A stretch of DNA of 64,000 bases, from positions 682,001 to 746,000 of the forward strand of contig CALOEL010000014.1 in NCBI GenBank assembly GCA_942492375.1. Reading direction: 5' to 3'. The notes under the pieces are model-generated. The model was given only the letters and a program-made list of their open reading frames with translations, was not told where the DNA came from and ran no database searches. Shown piece by piece: positions 61,229-64,000 of this stretch. The position numbers and the translations under genes are program-made. Source of the stretch: JAHEAO01 sp942492375. Lineage in GTDB: Bacteria > Pseudomonadota > Alphaproteobacteria > Rhodobacterales > Rhodobacteraceae. Position 1 is the first letter of the stretch; each line of letters opens with the position of its first letter.

Positions 61229-61972
61229 ATGAAACGCTCGCTTCTTCTCGTCGCCGCGCTATCCGCAGGCGCTGTCCAGGCCGACAGCACCCATGCCGTG
61301 GATCAGGACGGCGCGATCCTGTCCGAGGCCGCGCCCGACAAGGTCGCGGCTTTCGACATTCTCGCCGCCCATGCCCACAGTGACGGGCGCAATGTGACCT
61401 TCCACATGACGATCGGCGGCACCGCCGGCGCCGAGACGCCGGAGCCTGCGGGGCAGCTCGGCGGCGCCCCGGTCCTGTCCTATGTCTGGCCGACCTCGCT
61501 CGACCCCGCCAGCGTAGGGTTCGAGGGCGGCACCGGCATCCTTGCGCTGGCCGCCACCAGCCATCCCGATTTCGACGACACGCCGCTTTACGACGAGAAC
61601 CGCGACGGCGACCTCACGAATGACGGGGCCGACTGGCACAGCCACTGGGTCGTGCTGACCCCGACCGAAGCCTGCGGGACAGGCGCGCTCGCGGTCCGCG
61701 ACATCCCCGAGGGCGAAACCCCGCGCCTGCCCGCCACCTGGCCCGGTCTGCCGATCTTCATCGACAGCCCCGGCTTCACGCCGCTCTTCGACGGGCCCGA
61801 AATCACCGTCACCGTCGCTTTCGCCGACCCCGCCGGGCTTGATGGCGCCGCCTATGACGGCGTCACAGCCGCGCTGAAGGTCAACGCGAATATCCATGCG
61901 CCGCTGCTTTGCGTGACGGATGTTTTCGACATTGCCTCGGGCGATCTCAGCCTGCCCGGCAAACTGAACTGA
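61229..61972 (+). CDS. unrecognised secreted protein with EF-hand-like loop
   Basis: This 247-aa protein has an 18-residue signal peptide (ALSAGAVQA, then DSTHAV). A loop near residues 116-128 (YDENRDGDLTNDG) resembles a calcium-binding DxDxD loop, followed by WHSHWVVLTPTEACG. The remainder looks beta-rich and acidic. Two cysteines (TEACG and LLCVTD) may pair. I do not recognise the family. Divergent from the Cys-tailed MarR, its probable regulator. Confidence 0.75.
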   Translation: MKRSLLLVAALSAGAVQADSTHAVDQDGAILSEAAPDKVAAFDILAAHAHSDGRNVTFHMTIGGTAGAETPEPAGQLGGAPVLSYVWPTSLDPASVGFEGGTGILALAATSHPDFDDTPLYDENRDGDLTNDGADWHSHWVVLTPTEACGTGALAVRDIPEGETPRLPATWPGLPIFIDSPGFTPLFDGPEITVTVAFADPAGLDGAAYDGVTAALKVNANIHAPLLCVTDVFDIASGDLSLPGKLN

Positions 61973-62187
61973 CAGGATCGGGCCACAGGCGGGCAGCCCG
62001 TGGCCCAACCGACCTGAGCGCGCCGCGCCCCTTCGTCAGCGTCGCGGCGGCGGACTATCACCGGTAACAGGCGCCGCACCCGCCTCGGGTTTACCTTCCT
62101 TTTCGCTGCCGTTAGGATGGCGCGGAGCAGAGCACCCGCGATGAAGCGGCCTCTGAAATTCATCCCCATCACAACGAAAGAGGACCG

Positions 62188-62616
62188 ATGACCCAGGTCA
62201 AGAGCGGCGACACTGTGCGCATTCACTACAAAGGCACCCTGCAGGACGGAACCACCTTCGACAGCTCCGAGGGTCGCGACCCGCTGGAATTCCAGGTCGG
62301 CTCCGGGCAGATTATCCCCGGCCTCGATCAGGCTCTGCCGGGCATGGAGGTTGGCGACAAGAAGACCGTCGATGTTCCGGCCGATGCGGCCTATGGCCAG
62401 GTGGATCCCGGCGCGCGCCAGGAAGTGCCGCGCACCCAGATCCCCGCCGATATTCCGCTGGAAGCCGGCACCCGTTTGCAGATGCAGACCCCCGATGGCC
62501 GCGCGGTTCCGGTCACCGTGGCCGAGGTCAGCGAAGAGAAGGTGACGCTTGACGCCAATCATCCGCTGGCCGGACAGGATCTGACCTTCGATATCGAGGT
62601 CCTTTCGGTCGACTGA
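62188..62616 (+). CDS. FKBP-type peptidyl-prolyl isomerase, SlyD-like
   Basis: This 142-aa protein has an FKBP domain with the inserted IF domain found in SlyD/SlpA: KSGDTVRIHYKGTLQDGTTF, FQVGSGQIIPGLDQALPGM, then QEVPRTQIPADIPLEAG and HPLAGQDLTFDIEV. It lacks the His-rich metal tail of E. coli SlyD and has no signal peptide, so it is cytoplasmic. Single gene, with GAAAGAGGA upstream. Confidence 0.92.
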   Translation: MTQVKSGDTVRIHYKGTLQDGTTFDSSEGRDPLEFQVGSGQIIPGLDQALPGMEVGDKKTVDVPADAAYGQVDPGARQEVPRTQIPADIPLEAGTRLQMQTPDGRAVPVTVAEVSEEKVTLDANHPLAGQDLTFDIEVLSVD

Positions 62617-62627
62617 CCCTGACAAGG

Positions 62628-62651
62628 CCGTGGCGCCGACCCGCGCCACGG
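62628..62651 (+). terminator. terminator-like hairpin after the FKBP gene
   Basis: CCGTGGCGC (62628-62636) and GCGCCACGG (62643-62651) form a 9-bp stem with a 6-base loop, 11 bases past the stop. There is no T run. Confidence 0.5.
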
Positions 62652-62912
62652 TCCTCCCGGCGATCATTTTCAGGGCAGCGACCGTTCCGTCGCGCCCCGC
62701 CCCCCGATTTTCTTAGGACTCCCGCCCGGCGAGCTTCATTCTCGCGCCTGGCCCGGCGTCCCTGACATGTTCCGGGACCAGATCTTCAACCGCGGGAGGG
62801 GCGACCGTGACGCCGCCGTCGCCGCCTGTCGCCGGCGCGCCGCGCGCGATACCCTTGTCACCTGCATCATCCGCGCCCTAATCTGGCGCGAAACCAACGG
62901 GGGAGTCCGACC

Positions 62913-63698
62913 ATGAAACTCTTTGCCACCGCAGCGGCCTTCGCCGCCGCCTTCGCCACCGCCGCGATCGCCGCCGACCTGCCCGATCTCGGCGGACGCA
63001 CCGTTTCCGTGGCCACCGAGAACGCCTATCCGCCGCTGCAGTTCATCGACGGTTCCGGCAATCCCGTGGGCTGGGAATACGACGCGATGGACGAAATCGC
63101 CAAGCGCATCAACATCGACGTGGAATACGAGACGATCAGTTGGGACGCGATGATCGCCGCCGTGTCCGAAGGCCAGTTCGACATGGGCATGACCGGCATC
63201 ACCATCCGCGAGGACCGCGCCGAGGTGGTCGATTTCTCGGACCCCTACATGCGCTCCGAAATGGTCATGCTGGTGCGCGGCGACGAGGAGCGGTTCACCG
63301 ACGCCGCCAGCTTCGCCGCCGACGCGGATCTGCTGATGGCCGCGCAGCCCGGCACGACGCCGTTCTATGTCGGGGTCTATGACGTGCTCGACGGCGATGA
63401 GCAAAACCCCCGCATCAAGCTGTTCGAGACCTTCGGCGCCGGTGTGCAGGCGCTTCGGTCCGGCGATGTCGACCTGGTGCTGACCGACGGCACGGCGGGT
63501 GAGGGCTATGTCGCGGCCTCCGAGGGCGGGCTGAAGATCGTCGGCGACAAGCTCGGCACCGAGGATTTCGGTTTCATCTTCCCGAAGGAGTCCGATCTGG
63601 TGGAGCCGATCAACGCCGCGATCGCCGCGATGAAAGAGGACGGAACGATCGAGGCGCTGAACAAGAAGTGGTTCCTCGATTTCAAAGTCGGCGGCTGA
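62913..63698 (+). CDS. periplasmic polar amino acid-binding protein
   Basis: This 261-aa family 3 solute-binding protein has a signal peptide of about 20 residues (AAAFATAAIA, then ADLPDLGG). It shows VATENAYPPLQFIDGSGN, the GWEYDAMDEIAKRI signature, and VSEGQFDMGMTGITIREDRA. It would pass a polar amino acid to the permease that follows. Tandem GC hairpins separate the two genes. Confidence 0.9.
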   Translation: MKLFATAAAFAAAFATAAIAADLPDLGGRTVSVATENAYPPLQFIDGSGNPVGWEYDAMDEIAKRINIDVEYETISWDAMIAAVSEGQFDMGMTGITIREDRAEVVDFSDPYMRSEMVMLVRGDEERFTDAASFAADADLLMAAQPGTTPFYVGVYDVLDGDEQNPRIKLFETFGAGVQALRSGDVDLVLTDGTAGEGYVAASEGGLKIVGDKLGTEDFGFIFPKESDLVEPINAAIAAMKEDGTIEALNKKWFLDFKVGG

Positions 63699-63709
63699 TG
63701 CCGCCCGCA

Positions 63710-63778
63710 GCCCCGGTTCCCGCGCCGGGGCCTCTTGCCGGTTGCGTACCGCCGCAGCCCCGGACCCCGCTCCGGGGC
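63710..63778 (+). promoter_or_regulatory. two tandem GC hairpins between binding protein and permease genes
   Basis: Hairpin 1 pairs GCCCCGG (63710-63716) with CCGGGGC (63725-63731). Hairpin 2 pairs GCCCCGGA (63757-63764) with TCCGGGGC (63771-63778). They probably stabilise the binding-protein message or attenuate readthrough. Confidence 0.45.
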
Positions 63779-63801
63779 CGCTGCCGAAAGCACTTTCCCG
63801 C

Positions 63802-64000
63802 ATGATCCCCGCCCCGCCGCAGGACCGCGATTTTCCCTGGTGGCTGGTCGTCGCCGGCGGACTTGCCGCCTATCTGATGTACCGGATCGTCGCCGATGAT
63901 CTCTACGCAAGGGTGCTGACGACGCTGCTGAAGGGGCTCGGCATCACCGTCTTCGTGACGCTGACCGCCTATACGCTGGCCTCGATCCTCGGCCTGCTGC
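63802..64000 (+). CDS. amino acid ABC transporter permease, 3' end cut by window edge
   Basis: The first 66 codons are visible. They encode a short cytoplasmic tail (PAPPQDRDFPWW), one helix (LVVAGGLAAYLMYRIV) and the typical HisM-type entry TLLKGLGITVFVTLTAYTLA. The gene continues beyond the window. It partners with the binding protein just upstream. Confidence 0.85.
   Translation, partial: MIPAPPQDRDFPWWLVVAGGLAAYLMYRIVADDLYARVLTTLLKGLGITVFVTLTAYTLASILGLL

Overview
This is a 64 kb, gene-dense, GC-rich chromosomal window from an alphaproteobacterium, most likely a marine Rhodobacteraceae/Roseobacter-group member. The evidence is a gcrA cell-cycle regulator, DUF6455 and DUF1127 small proteins, a DUF1028 gene beside a dipeptide transporter, a BCCT osmolyte transporter, and the coaBC-dut-moeB and argD-argF blocks. 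I see no tRNA, rRNA, CRISPR array, integrase or insertion sequence. The species assignment is inference from gene content only.

Layout. 0-1.2 kb: 3' part of a GcvT/aminomethyltransferase-like gene plus a coupled 75-aa protein. 1.3-10.8 kb: a polyamine locus with an aldehyde dehydrogenase and an omega-aminotransferase on the minus strand, a GntR/FCD regulator, and a plus-strand PotFGHI-type importer with an amine oxidase. The same 12-bp palindrome, ATTTGATCAAAT, lies in both control regions. 10.8-12.8 kb: a gene-poor accessory stretch with structured non-coding sequence, a small secreted Gly/Asn-rich protein and a HEPN-like orphan. 12.8-18 kb: rimO, an AsmA protein, an ECF-like sigma factor with a Cys-containing tail, and a glutathione S-transferase. 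18-26.8 kb: two large SARP/BTAD-TPR regulators around an operon encoding a periplasmic cupin, a CysK homologue and a group II PLP decarboxylase, plus an alpha/beta hydrolase and two DUF1127 proteins. 26.8-33.7 kb: a Dpp-type peptide transporter with a fused permease-ATPase and its GntR regulator, divergent from DUF1028, with paired operators over both promoters. 33.7-41.4 kb: ABC-2 exporter genes, gcrA, the BCCT transporter and argD-argF. 41.4-50.4 kb: PiT phosphate transporter, NUDIX, gnd, a membrane-protein/DUF6471 islet, hrpB, meaB and rpmB. 50.4-64 kb: an accessory membrane protein, an ABC ATPase, a zf-CHCC protein, a dienelactone hydrolase, polA, an enoyl-CoA hydratase, coaBC-dut-moeB, a Cys-tailed MarR divergent from a secreted protein, an FKBP, and the start of a polar amino acid ABC importer.

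How it works together. Two catabolic/import modules (polyamines and peptides) each have their own GntR regulator with recognisable palindromic sites. Housekeeping genes (rimO, argD/F, gnd, polA, rpmB, coaBC, dut) alternate with short lower-GC islets that hold unrecognised genes. A degenerate intergenic repeat (consensus near GCCTYCGGCGRGGATATTT) occurs at six places between genes. The locus most worth following up is cupin-cysK-decarboxylase, whose immediate gene coupling suggests a two-step route through a cysteine-like amino acid, possibly to a sulfonated or thiol amine such as taurine; this is a hypothesis only.
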